This document shows positions 1 to 11,518 of a DNA stretch of 64,000 nt, one piece after another. Source of the DNA: Gnetum montanum (Eukaryota; Streptophyta; Gnetopsida; Gnetales; Gnetaceae); the NCBI GenBank assembly GCA_015680685.1, contig MNCI01036287.1:197192-261191 (forward strand). Reading direction: 5' to 3'. The notes beneath the pieces were generated by a model. That model was not told the origin of the DNA. It was given only the letters and a program-made list of their open reading frames with translations, and ran no database searches. The position numbers were made by a program, and so were the translations under genes. How positions within the stretch are numbered: position 1 is the stretch's first letter; each line of letters begins with the position of its first letter.

Positions 1-205
1 AGTAGATCTCATTCCAAATCTAGCCTCAAACAATCCACATCTAGTGACTTTACATTAATACACTTGGCTAATCCATTCACTCAAAGTAGCAAGAATTCTT
101 CTGCCAAAGAGTCACCACCATTCTGAGAAAATGAGAAAGGGAAAAGTAGGAAGCGAGAGAGGGCCTTAGTTAGAGGGNGCCATACAATTCCAAGACAAGA
201 GAGAG
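1..205 (-). other. Conserved 3' noncoding block of element A
   Basis: This stretch aligns by eye with 52,035-52,225 in element G and with 59,970-60,125 in element H, including a shared segment reading gggccttagttagag. It lies downstream of pol in all three and has no credible reading frame. A single ambiguous base is present at 178. Confidence 0.7.
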
Positions 206-479
206 CATAGAAATTTATGAATACATGGATGACATGGACTCATTGCTTGTTATATCAAAAGAACCATACCTTAGTATCAACATTATAACTCAAAGGTGAA
301 AACCAAACATTAGCAATCAACATAATATAGTTCATACCACCAACAGGAGCACTTATTAGGTGAAGAACTTAACAAAACAAAACAAAAAAAAAATAATCAC
401 ACAAAGAAATAAAAAATTATCAACGATGTTGCAAAACAAAAACAAGAAAATTTAAAGAAATTTGTAAAACAGAAAATTT

Positions 480-660
480 AAAAGGAACTGAGGGCCTCAA
501 TTGATCAGTAGAGGTAGCCATCTCCCCCATGACTGAGTTGGAAGGGGGAGATCCAAAATAATGAGCAGGGTCATCCCTTCTCAGGGGTATTATGTGCACT
601 GACCATTCTAGATTCATGGTAAGGTTTGGTCTATTGCAAATTGACAAACAATGTCTTATC
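480..660 (-). pseudogene. Integrase C-terminal tail remnant, element A
   Basis: The minus-strand translation contains a tail of the form FGSPP..S.MGEMA, also present at 52,770-52,878 in G and 60,877-60,977 in H. In G this tail closely follows the integrase C-terminal region, so it probably marks the end of pol. In A it stops near 660 and sequence equivalent to the RT N-terminal side follows directly. Confidence 0.6.
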
Positions 661-954
661 AAAGCACTTGTTTGAATTTTTTAAGAATTTCCAACTTCCC
701 CCAATTGATGTTTTCAGGTTAAGGTTTGGAAGTTGTTGACATACCTAATCAAGTTCATCTATGCTTTCGATGTAAGCACTAGTTATTCCCTTAGTTAGTT
801 CCATCCACATTAGTGAGTTATTCACTTGATCAGCTATCAGCCACTGGGTGTCTCTTTGTTGTGTGGCTACTGCATATAGGCACTTTTGTAGGTTAAGGTC
901 TTGTGCACACCAATTGCATGCAGGAAATGCTAAATTTTTCTCAACCCTTGATCT

Positions 955-1590
955 CTACACACAAGGACACCCTATGTTACTATATGTGATGCATGGAAAT
1001 TTCTTCTTCTCAATCTTTCCAAACACATTCTTCTTGGATATTTCTAGGGAAAGATCACGGATTCCTAGGTGTGCATCTATAGTACTTAGCCATGCTCTTC
1101 CCATTATTATTGGGAAGTCCCCTTTATCATTGTTCACTTGTATCACTAGGAAATCAACTGGATACAACCACCCACACATAGTGGTAATGATGTCCTCCAC
1201 TAGTCCCAAGGGGATAGTGATGGACTGGTCAACTAACTCTAGGCAAATATTACTCTTCCTTAATAGAGGTAGGTTCCAGGCTTTGTACATCTCTTGTAAT
1301 ATTAGGTTGACCCCATAACCTGAGTCTAAAAGAGCTTTACATGGTTGATTCCCAACAACTTGGAGATAGATTAGAGGGCTTCCAAGATCAGAAAATTTCT
1401 TGGAAGGGTGGCCCACCTTAATCCAATCAATAACAGCATGTGTTAACATAACCGTATGCATTGAGCTCAGTGTTTGGTTTGAAGGGAGCTCTGAAGCCTT
1501 ACTTGATGGAGAGACGTTCAAAGGTTTAACCACTTGTGGTTGTGAGGGCTTGGTTGGACTGTTGGTTGTAAAGAAAGATCTTCTCTTCAT
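955..1590 (-). pseudogene. Retropepsin-like aspartic protease of element A
   Basis: This is an open stretch of 211 codons. The active-site-like motif ALLDSGYGVNL has D-S-G in place of the common D-T-G, and about 75 residues later comes FPIIMGRAWLSTIDA, corresponding to the hydrophobic-hydrophobic-G-R motif that closes the retropepsin fold. In the family this enzyme cleaves Gag-Pol inside the virus-like particle. The N-terminal part is Ser/Pro/Thr-rich and continues from the Gag tail. The segment is uninterrupted, but the element has lost RT, so it is scored as a relic. Element G carries the homologous domain at 55,932-56,654. Confidence 0.8.
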
Positions 1591-3949
1591 ATGGTTGTTA
1601 GAACCAACAATGGGTTGAGTTTTTATAGCCCTTGTGGCATTGCATTACTATAGTTGAGTAGGGAGTTTCCTTTGCATTGCTAGAGTGGGTGGCAATGGAT
1701 CTATTGGTATGAGAGTTGCGAATGGATTTCAAGGATGGTATGTTTGTGGGTTATCTCCCCTAAGAGAAGGAGTTCTAAAATACTCACGAGCTTGGTAGTG
1801 GTGTTGTGGTTTAACTTGACCAACAGAGTCACGTGGAGAGATTGGATGTTGCACGTAGTAGCCATATGGGTCTAGTTGCCGGTAAAGGTATTGTTGCCTT
1901 AGTGGTGGCATCCCCCATGACTATGGGTATTTCCATTGTTGATGTTGCTCAATGAGTTGTGGTGGAGTTCCACTTGGGTAATATGTTGAAGGTTGGTGGA
2001 ACTGCCTTGGGTTACCTTGGGGATAAGGTAACCATCAGGGTGCTTGCCATTTATTAAATCATGGGTTGAGTGCATACACTCCAGAATCTTGTAGATGTGA
2101 GATTACTAGGCAACATCCCTTAGGATGATCATATTGGCATATCTCACATCCACCGTCATGATCTATGTCTAAATCCAAAACCTCTTCGATGATGGCCATT
2201 TTATCCTTACCCTTGTTACATGCATTGTCTACTTCTCTTTTTTTCTTTTTGTCATGCTCACTACCTCACTCTCTAGGCTCCTCTACAATCCTAAGAATAG
2301 TTTCAAATCTACTATCCAAGGAGTCCCACATTTGGTCTACCTTTGTCGATACTTCGATTGTTAACTTTTGGAGTGGCAACGTTTTCCTATTCACCATCTC
2401 TTCGAGTGGTGACTCTTCTTCCTCCTCACAGAATCCCACTTCCCTTTTTCAGAGGGAAGGATCTCGATTGTACTCTTTCATACTTTCTCTCTTCCATAGC
2501 TCACCTTCTTCTTTGGCTACTTGCTCTAGCAATCTATGGATTTGATGAGACCTAAGCTCCGATAACCTTCCTTGGGCATATGACCTAAGGGTTTTTCTTG
2601 TTTCATGCCAGAGTCCATCTACGAGATGGCATAGTTAATCCCGCTGCAGATAACCATGGCCAGGGCCACGACGTAACAGTGAGTAATAGCAACCCATGGT
2701 AGCATCCAATGGTTCATAATTTTCTTGCTTCCATCCTTGGATTTTCTTTCATAGGTTAGACACTTAGGAGTACGTTTGGTACTTATCATTAAAAAGTTCT
2801 AACATTGTACTCCACCTCCGAATGGATTCCGATTCTAAGGACCGGTACCAACTTTCAACTTCTTTCACTAGTGTCCTTAGGAACAATTTTAGTTTTTGCC
2901 ATTTGTTTTCTATGTTCTACAAGGCACATACATCATGGAATGATTGTAAATGATTTTGAGGATTAGCATTGTATCCCCCCTCAAAATGTGGGATGTTATT
3001 CATGTCTAACCCTACTATCTTTTTGGTTCCTTGTGGGAACTCTTATGGCCTCTATCATATCTAGCATGCTTCTAGTTGCAAGTAGGGGTTCTTCATGGTC
3101 ATCTCTTTCTTAGCATCTATTGTGTCTACGCGGTTCCCTACTCTCCCTTCTTCCATGCCTTGATTGCTTACATTGCCCTCATCCTCATTCTCGACTGTCT
3201 CATCAATGTTTTTCACTCTGTTTCCATTTATCCTCACAATTGATTTCCTTATGACTATGTCTAGACACCAAAGGAGAGAGTGAATGTGATGATGAAGGTG
3301 AAGAAGAAGGAGAACCATCGCCATGATGGTTTTTTCTACCTTCTCTTTGGTGGTCCTGACCACAATCATGATCATAATAAGAATATCTACCCTTATCGTG
3401 TGGTTGTGTTCCTTCTTTGAACACTTCATGTTTGCGGGTGTCAGAACTAGGGTTGTGAATAGTGGTGTGTAGGTTCTGATACACCACCTTCTAACCATCG
3501 TTAGGAGGAGGAACATCATTTGGTGGGGAACCTATTGAAGTAGTTTCACCACCCTCAATTTCTCTCAAGACATGCAAAGCGTTATGGGGCCATTTACCCT
3601 TCGAGGATGTATGATATCTCTCCTATCGCAAGTCCCTTTGACATTGCACTTCTATGGGATGGTAGTCCCTTGTGTCATGATCGCATGCAACATACTCCGT
3701 GTACAAAAATGACATGCCTATTCATGAGAGAGCACGAAGGAGCATGTTGGGGACTGATCGGTCTCTCCAACGCAGTTGTTTATCTTGATGGAGAATAAAG
3801 GTAAAGTTGAGTACATACTCATCATGATGAGTATATACCACATGAAACTATTGAGGAACTGGCAGATCTTGGTTATGTGTGTTATGCCACCGACTGTCTC
3901 TTCTGTTAGTCCTAGGCGATGAAGTGCTCTTATGCAAAGAAGAAGACAT
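1591..3949 (-). pseudogene. Gag of element A, degenerate
   Basis: Translation begins at an ATG at 3949-3947 with MSSSLHK, matching the equivalent start in element G (58,986). An acidic N-terminal part is followed by a Ser/Arg/His-rich stretch (about 3200-3490), a charged region, the Retrotrans_gag-like core (about 2600-2950), and a Gln/Tyr/Pro-rich tail at 1729-1911. In-frame stops and frameshifts break it. Gag is the particle-forming structural protein of the family. The order and spacing equal those in G, which supports the call although no fragment exceeds about 150 codons. Confidence 0.7.
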
Positions 3950-4074
3950 TTTATCTTGTTTGATGTGTGATTTACCATTGTCTTATCTTTCCTTGATTAA
4001 TCCTAAGGGTTCATTCTAGCATCCCAATCATATGAATGATTTTCTATGTTCTACATAGCGCACAAACAACTAAG

Positions 4075-4092
4075 TCCCTGACAACAATGCCA
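4075..4092 (-). promoter_or_regulatory. Primer-binding site of element A (tRNA-Asp type)
   Basis: The minus-strand sequence TGGCATTGTTGTCAGGGA lies one base inside the LTR. The complement of the 3' end of plant tRNA-Asp is TGGCGCCGTTGCCGGGGA; the mismatches are transitions, as expected for old methylated DNA. Confidence 0.8.
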
Positions 4093-4093
4093 A

Positions 4094-4907
4094 TGATGAG
4101 TGGCAAGGTACCCCTACACTCAACCATACAAATACGAGCATTTCACACGTGATCTGGTCAAACTCCAAGGACTAAGTGCTTACGTGCCTTAATGGAACAC
4201 TTAAGGTTAATCAATCGCTATCTTCCCAAACTTACTTGTATTGTCCCAATTGTATGGTTAAGTAAGCTTGAGGTATATGATTTTTATAACTTTTATCTTT
4301 TTAATGTCTTATGCTAATAGGGGAAGGTGAAGAGAACTAAGTGACTAACTTACATTAACTATTCACTAACTAAGTTCTAATTGTTCCTAACACCAATATC
4401 CATTTCCACTTGCCACACACATCTTGAACCAGTGCAATGCTGCTAGGATTACCAAACACTATTCGTTACTGGGTTACCAAGAACTACACACATGCTCGAA
4501 GCAGTTGTACTGAGTGTACTTAACTAGGAGAGTCAAGGGTTGAGAGAGAGATTAATTAACTAGGAAAGCATTTAAACATTCAACAATAATTAATTACTAT
4601 TTAGCTTAATCTGTATGCTGCAAGGTTTATCATAAAGTTCATCTTTATTGTCGTAGACAAATGTGTGCTCAAGTACAAATTGCTGGAATAAAGATCCGTT
4701 CACTCTATGACTCCTATTGCAGGCACACAGGAATTATTCTAACTCTAGAATGGTAAAACTGCAAGAGTTTAGCTAAGGGTCTAAGTCTAACTATTTGGAA
4801 CTAAGTGCTCCGCCTCTTATTTATAGAAGATGAGGCAAGACGCGATATCGTGTATGCGATATCGCATGGTGGATGCAATATCACATATGCGATATCACGA
4901 CTCATCA
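4094..4907 (-). repeat. 5' LTR of element A
   Basis: It begins TGATGAGTGG and ends GACTCATCA on the plus strand, giving TG..CA termini, and is 814 bp long. It carries a TATA box in minus orientation (TATTTATA at 4818-4825) and, just upstream of it in the transcription sense, an array of GATATC palindromes (4840-4900). The body is collinear with the LTRs of N and G. Confidence 0.85.
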
Positions 4908-4929
4908 TCTATTTTCCATGATAGAATTT

Positions 4930-7180
4930 TTTTCATTGGCAACATGGCCCCATAGACTCTGTTTTCCTTCTTAACAACATTTTTTTGGATTTATGCAAAA
5001 CTTTACATAGGAGTAGCCTATTTCCCTAGAAGCATTTTTTACAAGCAATGTCTTTTTGAGATTAATAGCATTTTTGTGGTTGGTACAAGGGATAAGGATT
5101 GGTAGCAAATTTCTTATTGTGCAACATAAGGCAAGTAGAGATAACATTATTGCTTCAGTGCATAGGAGCAAAAAATGGATGAGCATATTCTTTGGCAGGG
5201 CAAGGGGTAGGAAGACTATAGCATTTTTTCTTATTAGACTAGATAGGATGAAGACATTTTTCTTGTCTTTTCCTAACTATGGAAAAAATGGTGGATATCA
5301 TTTTTTCGAAGTCTTGCCTTACACTACAAGCTAAGACACCATTTTTTAGTGTGCAAGGGATAAGTGGAGAATGGAGTCTTTGCTTTTGGCTATCAGGGAC
5401 AAGAGAGGATCAGCATTTTTTTTGTTTTTTATGCTAGTACAACATAAATGATAGCATTTTTTCACAATTTCATAGCATGGAAGGTAACATATTTATGTTT
5501 CTAGCTAGTGCAGGGGAAAAGTAGGTAGCATTTTTCATTTTATGCTAGAACAGTGTAAAGGCCAACATTTTTTATAGCTTGTTTATGCCTAACATATTTC
5601 CAAGTGATAAATTTACATAGGAATTTACACTAGATAGTGTAAATTCCTAGAATATTTTGCCATCTTTATATATTTAAACAATTTTCCTTACCAATGATCA
5701 TCACAGATTTTTATGTTCTCTCTATTAACATTTATAGAATATCACTAGAAGTAAGAAGCAAGGGTATGAAGAGATGAAAATTAACTATGATGGCTAGGAA
5801 GAATGACATTGTAAGTAAGCACATAGTAGTGGAAGAGGTGGAAGAGGCTAAGCAAATCATGCAAATAAAATTTCTAAATCCTTCTATAAGAGAATCATTT
5901 GTAGCTATGGTTTCCAGATACTTCATTCTACCTAGTGTTTTTCCTTATTCCAACAAGTGCAAACCCTAGCATATTTTGTTTTTCTTAGGCTAGAAGGCTA
6001 GCATTTTTCATTTTCTAGATAATATGGGTTAGCATTTTCATCTTTTTAGGCTAGAAAAGAGAAACATTTTTAGTTTTCTTGGTCTTCAAGACCAACATTT
6101 TTCTATTTTTGGCCTTAGAGGCCCAACTTTTCTTGGTTTCCTTGCCTATGGAGATAGCGTATTACAATTTGTCTACCCAAGGGCCAATGTATTTAATTTT
6201 ATATGGTCTATCAAGCTAGCATTTTCTTGCTTTTGTCCTTAGAGGCCTAGCATTTTTAGCTTTTCTACCGTAAGGAAGGTATAGTGTATTCATTTTTCAT
6301 CCTTAAAAACTAGCATTTTTTGGTGATTTCAACCTTAGAAGGCCAACATTCTCAATTTTCACATATGGGATTAGATAGCATTTTGAGTTTTCTTAGCCTA
6401 GAAGGCCAATATATTGATATTTTTTGGCCCTCAGGGCCAACATATTCAATTTTTCTTACCTAGGATTTTTCATTTTTTTCATCATAAAAAACAAGTGTAT
6501 TTAGCTTTTCAACCTAGAAAAAGATAACATGTTTTTTTCCTTAGCTCTAGAGATTCGCATTTTTAGTTCTATAGCTTGTGAAGCCAATGTATTTGGGGTT
6601 TGTTTTTCTGACCCTAGAGGTCGACATTTTTTTTTTTTTTTGGCTTCTTGACCTTAAAGGCTAGTGTTTTTTTAGTTTATGAATTTGGACAGGTGCAACA
6701 TTTTTCATTTTTTGCCTTAGCAATGGTAGCATTTTGGATTTTCCAACCTAGGAAGCTAGCATATTTGGCATCCCAAATTTATTTCTTCTTGGCCTTAGAG
6801 GCCAACATAGTTCATCCTTGGGCTGGGAAAGTTTGGTGTATTTAATGTTTTAGCCTAGAAGGCTAGCATATTTTGGTTTTTCCTAGCTTGGAAGATAATG
6901 TTTTTCATTTTCTAGGTTTAGGAAACTTGTGTGTTCTTGCTTCCTCACATGGGAAGCTAACATATCCTATTTTGGTCTTAAGGAGGCCAGCATATTCATT
7001 TTTTGGGCTATGAAAGCCTAGCAATTTTTGGATTTCTTATCCTTATAGGCCAACATATTTTATTTCCCAAGCTCCTAAACACTAGTGTTTCTAAATTCTG
7101 GCTTGAAAAACAAGTGTGTCCTATTTCCTTGGCTACTAGAGTACCCAACGTTCTAAATCTAGCAACTTTATCTAGCTCAG
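4930..7180 (+). repeat. Degenerate short tandem-repeat leader of gene-like repeat B1
   Basis: About 2.2 kb of poorly conserved units, spaced roughly 35-60 bp apart, each with a core like GGCTAGCATTTTT or GGCCAACATATTT, often preceded by CCTTAGA. Examples are near 5998, 6221, 6340, 6428, 6751, 6862 and 7048. No open frame is credible here. The same kind of motif, in the same relative orientation, lies upstream of the B2 gene (31,290-31,757 and 40,251-40,860), so I treat it as the 5' part of a larger repeat. Confidence 0.65.
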
Positions 7181-7451
7181 CTTTTGGTGTTAAAGGTCCT
7201 TAAGTTTCTTCATCCTTACCTTGTAGCAGTTTGATTAAATGTACAAGCTCACTTATAGTTTTTCTTATAATGTGTTCATTTTTAGGCTAGCACATGGATT
7301 TAAGTTATCATGTGGTTTTCAGTTTTATTTAAAGTTTAGCTTCTCTGGTTCTATGTCATATTATGCTAGTGTTTCATTGGTATTTTCTTTTTATGTTATT
7401 TTTTTTTATGATTTAGATGTCCTAATATTTCGTCAATTTGCTTCTAGGTCT

Positions 7452-10111
7452 TTGCCTATGCGAATCCTTGTTGTCATGGGATGGCGAATGCCCCATGTTG
7501 CATGGTAATGCCTTTTCCAATCTTATGCTCAACATGACATTACACAAGAGGGTCCATGTATAGTTTAGACCTAGGGCCAAGAAGTTTTTGTTGTATCTAC
7601 TATAGAAACTCATTGTGATGTTGTGGTCACACTTGGCTATGAATGTCTCTATTATAATTATAGAGACAATATTAGTAGCATCATCAAATTACATCTTGGA
7701 ATATATTCGAGATGATCCTGAAGCTCACATGGAGTTAGAACATCACTAGACTGCATATTCAACAATGATTCATCAATTATTTTATCTTTGGAAATAACCA
7801 GCATACTCTTAATTCAGTAATAATAACACCTTATTGTTGGATCACAATTCAATAACCTTGTTTCAAAATCCTCTAGGTAGCATTTACATGCTAGAAGAAT
7901 AAGTTTTTCTATAATTTGACATGTTTATGCTTGATTTTATAGTCATTTTTTTGACTAGTTTCATGTTTATCTACAGGTTTCATGTTCAAAGAAGAGGACT
8001 TATTGTAAATGATCAAACCCTAGAGAAGTGCAAAATTAAGGATGTGAATGAGTTGTATCCTCTTTTTTGTTCAAGGATCTTTCCTATGATCATGGAGCTA
8101 CAATAGGTCTGGACGATGTGATAGGTGATCATGGATGGAGTTAAGTTTAACTGGGCTATGATTTTAGTTTTAGGACCCCAAACCAAAATTAACTCAATTT
8201 ATCATGTGCATTTTACATTTTTCATAGTGTACTTAAGAAGGTTTTTAGAGTTCTAGGTTGTGAAATTCAATGGGAAGTGGGTGGAAAGTGATTTATCCTA
8301 GCTTTCCTAGCATTGGATAAAGCATTTTTTTAATTCTCTTCATATCCAAGGCCCACCTATGAAGGACGTTGTTGAATCTCTATCTATAACCATCAAGAAC
8401 ATTAGTGGTTATTAGGGATGTTCCCTGAATATCATGGAAGTGGAGCCCATGATGACTAGAGATCATGTAGATAGGGCTAAAATATTACATGTAAAAGTTG
8501 AAGTGGCTACTAAGAAAAGAATCAAGCATCCTAGAATTACAGAGGAACATCCACCCAAAAGTAAGCAAGAGCTTACGATAAAGTTATCGATCAAAGTCAA
8601 AAGGGCACAACAAGTATTGGAAGATATGCATACATTTGTTGTTATTATTATTATTCTTGATTTTTTTGTGTTTTAATTATTCTTAGAAGTAATGATTTTA
8701 TTAATTTTTCTTAATTTTCATGTAGACAACCAAAAGAAATCAATGGTCAAGGCTATCGCAAAGGCTAAATAGCAGTGCAAGGAGGAGAAGGAGTAGTTGA
8801 ACAAGAATGCAAACAATGCACTACCTTCCATCTTCATAGATGATTTCCCTCCAAGCAATGACCCTCTCATGAATATCCCCCATGATTTTTTGGGTGAGTT
8901 TCACAGTCTATGTTTGTAATATTGGTCGAAATTTTTATATATGTACTTATATTTTTATATTATTTTTATATATTTTTTATTTTTGGGTATTTGGTTTTTA
9001 ACTAAGAAGGTTAAATTGACTAAGAACTAACATTCCTTCTACTTCTGATGCAACTAATCTTTGAACTAAGCCTTTTGTTGAAATGCCCAACAAGGTGAAG
9101 TTCATGAAGATAGTGATGAGTGATATGATTAATAGGCTTTAGTAGATAAAGCTAGAGGCAAGTGAGAAATATTTTATCTTGGCCATTATGTTAACTTGAT
9201 TCTTCTTTTATGGTTTATGTCTTTTATCTAACTTATACATATTTTTTCATCTATTTCAATGTATGTGGCAACCTCCAAGGTTCGATGGAACCTCACATAG
9301 CATTTTGAGTTTGATGAGATGCCTATTTTACCTTTTGATCATGAGATCATACCTAGGTGACTGTATGAGAGCTGTGAGACATGCCACATCATGCATGAAA
9401 TCCTTCTAGGAAGGAAGCTAGGCTAATGAGGTCTTGTGGAAGCATCTCATGATTGTAGAGGCTTAATTTTAAAAGCTTTTTAATGAGAACTAGAGCTTTA
9501 GATATCACAAGGATTTCATAGAGGCTCACATGGCAAACAAGAACTCTTTGAGAACTACGAAGATAGAACAGATATGGTATTGGTCGATTGTGTAAGGTAG
9601 GGTCATCATGATCAAAAGTAGTTTAGAAAAGGATTTGAAAATAGAGGTCATGATACATAAGACATAGGAGTGAAAGGATTATTTTGCTTATATTTGGCAA
9701 TGGGGTAAAACCCAGAATGCATACAAAAGACTATACAAGGAAGAGAAAGAGAGCTATCAAAAATCATGGAGAGCTATGTACCTTGAGCATCATGCATATG
9801 AGATGTTTGTTTAGTGCATAAAGGCTAATAATTCTTTCAAGAAATTTAGAGATTCATTAGTTATGATTAACTCCCCAGATTCTTAGATTATGATTGCATC
9901 TATGGAAACTTCTACAACCAGTTTTGAAATGGGTATTCCAAATTAGACAGAGGTTGAACAAGAAAAGATTTTTGAGGGAGTGGACTTGGATGGTATCAAT
10001 TGGGCTAACATGGATAAGGATGAGATATTGCATTAGCTTCAAGAAGGCCTTCCATAGTTTTCTCTAGAGGATATTTTTCCAAATTCTTCTCATGAGATTC
10101 ATAAGCTCTAA
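7452..10111 (+). pseudogene. Gene-like repeat B1: intron-bearing NIF/FCP1-like domain pseudogene
   Basis: The first exon (about 7452-7876) encodes, with stops, FRPRAKKFLLYLL, then LWSHLAM, then NNNTLLLDHNS followed by QNPLG. This matches the order of the plant NLI-interacting-factor/FCP1 phosphatase domain (RP..EF, IWSS, NTLLIDDSP, NPP). Introns with GT..AG ends can be placed at 7877-7976, 8614-8725, 8894 to about 9025, and 9162-9279. Later exons encode an unrecognised charged protein ending at TAA 10,109-10,111. Every later exon has a counterpart in B2 (25.5-29.2 kb, minus) with introns at matching positions. Many in-frame stops mean it is not functional. The domain call is an inference from motif order; the B1/B2 homology is seen directly. 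Confidence 0.65.
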
Positions 10112-10690
10112 TTTTATGGTATTATTTTTTGTTGGCTTAGGTTGCATAAATGATTACTAATGTTATTGATGGTTATCTATTCACTTGTTTTGTTTACAAG
10201 TTCCTAGAAATGATGGTGATGATGGTAATTTGTGTAGCATCTCTTCTCTTTCCATAGCTTGATTATGTTATTTTTTCACATGATATATGCCATTTTTTAA
10301 TGTGTTACAACTATTAGCTTATGTTGTTTTTGTTTAGTTTACTATTTTTGGTGGTTTTAGAGATGATGTATTATTATTATTATATATTAAACAATTTGAT
10401 TTTGACTAACATTTTATTCTATTGACATTTTAGTTTGGTTCATCTTATTGATGTTTTCTTTTTGCTCCACTTCCTTGCTACAATCTTTGTTTCATTTTTT
10501 TATGCATGTGTATGTTTTTATGTTTTATGCATAAGACATTAAACACAAACTATAAACTAAAAATAAAAGTAAGACTATAATACATAATGTAACAAAGTAA
10601 AAACTTAGAAAGAAATATGCAAATAAAATTAAAAGCTAAAAAATAATGTAGTAAAGTGAAAAAAATGGCCATTAGTATATAATGGGGAAG
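10112..10690. other. AT-rich spacer, no gene seen
   Basis: A strongly AT-rich stretch following the B1 stop codon, with T-rich then A-rich halves. It may hold the 3' untranslated part of B1 and the junction with element C, but no boundary or duplication could be located. Confidence 0.4.
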
Positions 10691-10829
10691 AAATATTAAT
10701 TATGCAATTTTTTCCTAATCTTGGACAAATTAAGAAATTAATGAGACCTCTCTTACACAATTTTTTATTCTTTGTCCCCTTTGCTTACAATGCTAAATGG
10801 AAGTTGTTTTTATGTTTCATTTGGGATTT

Positions 10830-11420
10830 TAGGGTTAGTAGTTGTGGTGTCACTAGGCTTATCCTTAGTATCAAGTTCATTGTTGGTAATGGAAATTTAA
10901 TCTTGAAATTACACCTTGGATCCTTATTCAATACTAATGTTGTTAATAGATCAATCAAGCACACTATCCTTGGGATTACAATTTCACCTCCTTCTTAGGA
11001 TAAGAATATTTCCTGTTGGATAGTTAAAGAAATTGCTTGTAATTTTTCCAACCATGCCACCCTATAATTAAGTTGAATCTAGGGGTTTCTTCCACTATCA
11101 AGAAATCACTTTACATAGGAAATTTCTCTTCAGCCACAAAGTCTAATAAAATCAAATCCCTCACTACTAGTCATGATCCATTGAAAGATTTAAGAGTAGT
11201 GGTAGTGGTTTCTTAAACGTTTTTAGTTATGCCTAAGCACTTGATGATGGGTAAAGGAATTACATTCATTGCTTTTCCATCATTAACATGAACATAGTGA
11301 ACTTTGTACTACCTCACACGTATGATGATAAAGAGGGGGGCATGTAGTACTTCACCATTTTGAGGATTGATCTTAACATCACTGTCATGAAACATTAGTG
11401 TGGTATGTTTCTGATCTTCT
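10830..11420 (-). pseudogene. Retropepsin-like protease of element C (Tat-like), frameshifted
   Basis: The minus-strand translation has NDGKAMNVIPLPIIKCLGI, a degenerate form of the Tat-lineage pattern D-x-G-x-x-x-N-V-x-P...LG, then a FNG segment, then FNLIIGWHGW. After a one-base frame change comes AWLEKLQAISLTIQQ, which matches the G-R-x-W-x-H-K segment after the protease core in this lineage. The first catalytic residue region is altered (N-D-G). It lies downstream of the element C gag on the same strand. No RT follows; the B1 repeat lies immediately to the left. Confidence 0.65.
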
Positions 11421-11518
11421 TGGAGTAGAAGTGGCATAATGATAGAGTGAATAGACTCCTCACTAGTAGGCATGATTTTTCTCATAGGGATAGAATTCTA
11501 CATCTTAACTAACATCTC

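Larger units (their letters stand above)
1..4907 (-). mobile_element. Element A: Athila-like Ty3/Gypsy retrotransposon, 5' part, pol deleted
   Basis: Read on the minus strand the order is 5' LTR (4907 to 4094), PBS, gag, protease, a remnant of the integrase C-terminal tail, then the conserved 3' noncoding block at 1-200. Gag and protease match element G (50-60 kb) segment for segment. Sequence equivalent to G 52,950-55,710 (most of integrase, RNase H, RT) is missing, with the junction near 660. The 3' LTR would lie left of the window. The right flank after the LTR begins with TCTAT, a candidate target duplication whose partner is out of view. Confidence 0.85.

Noticed and set aside
848-1318. 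Plus-strand open stretch of 156 codons, with a related one at 55,894-56,388
   Set aside because: Both lie opposite the protease domain, and their similarity simply reflects the homology of A and G.
2165-2545. Plus-strand open stretch of 126 codons
   Set aside because: It is antisense to the element A gag; the minus strand shows collinear homology with G, so this is a shadow.
4930-7180. A CRISPR-like or classical satellite array
   Set aside because: Units are poorly conserved, spacing is irregular and the context is a plant retrotransposon region.
7003-7508. Plus-strand hydrophobic frames suggesting a transmembrane gene
   Set aside because: They overlap the T-rich repeat leader and the 5' part of B1; no similarity or conserved start is seen.
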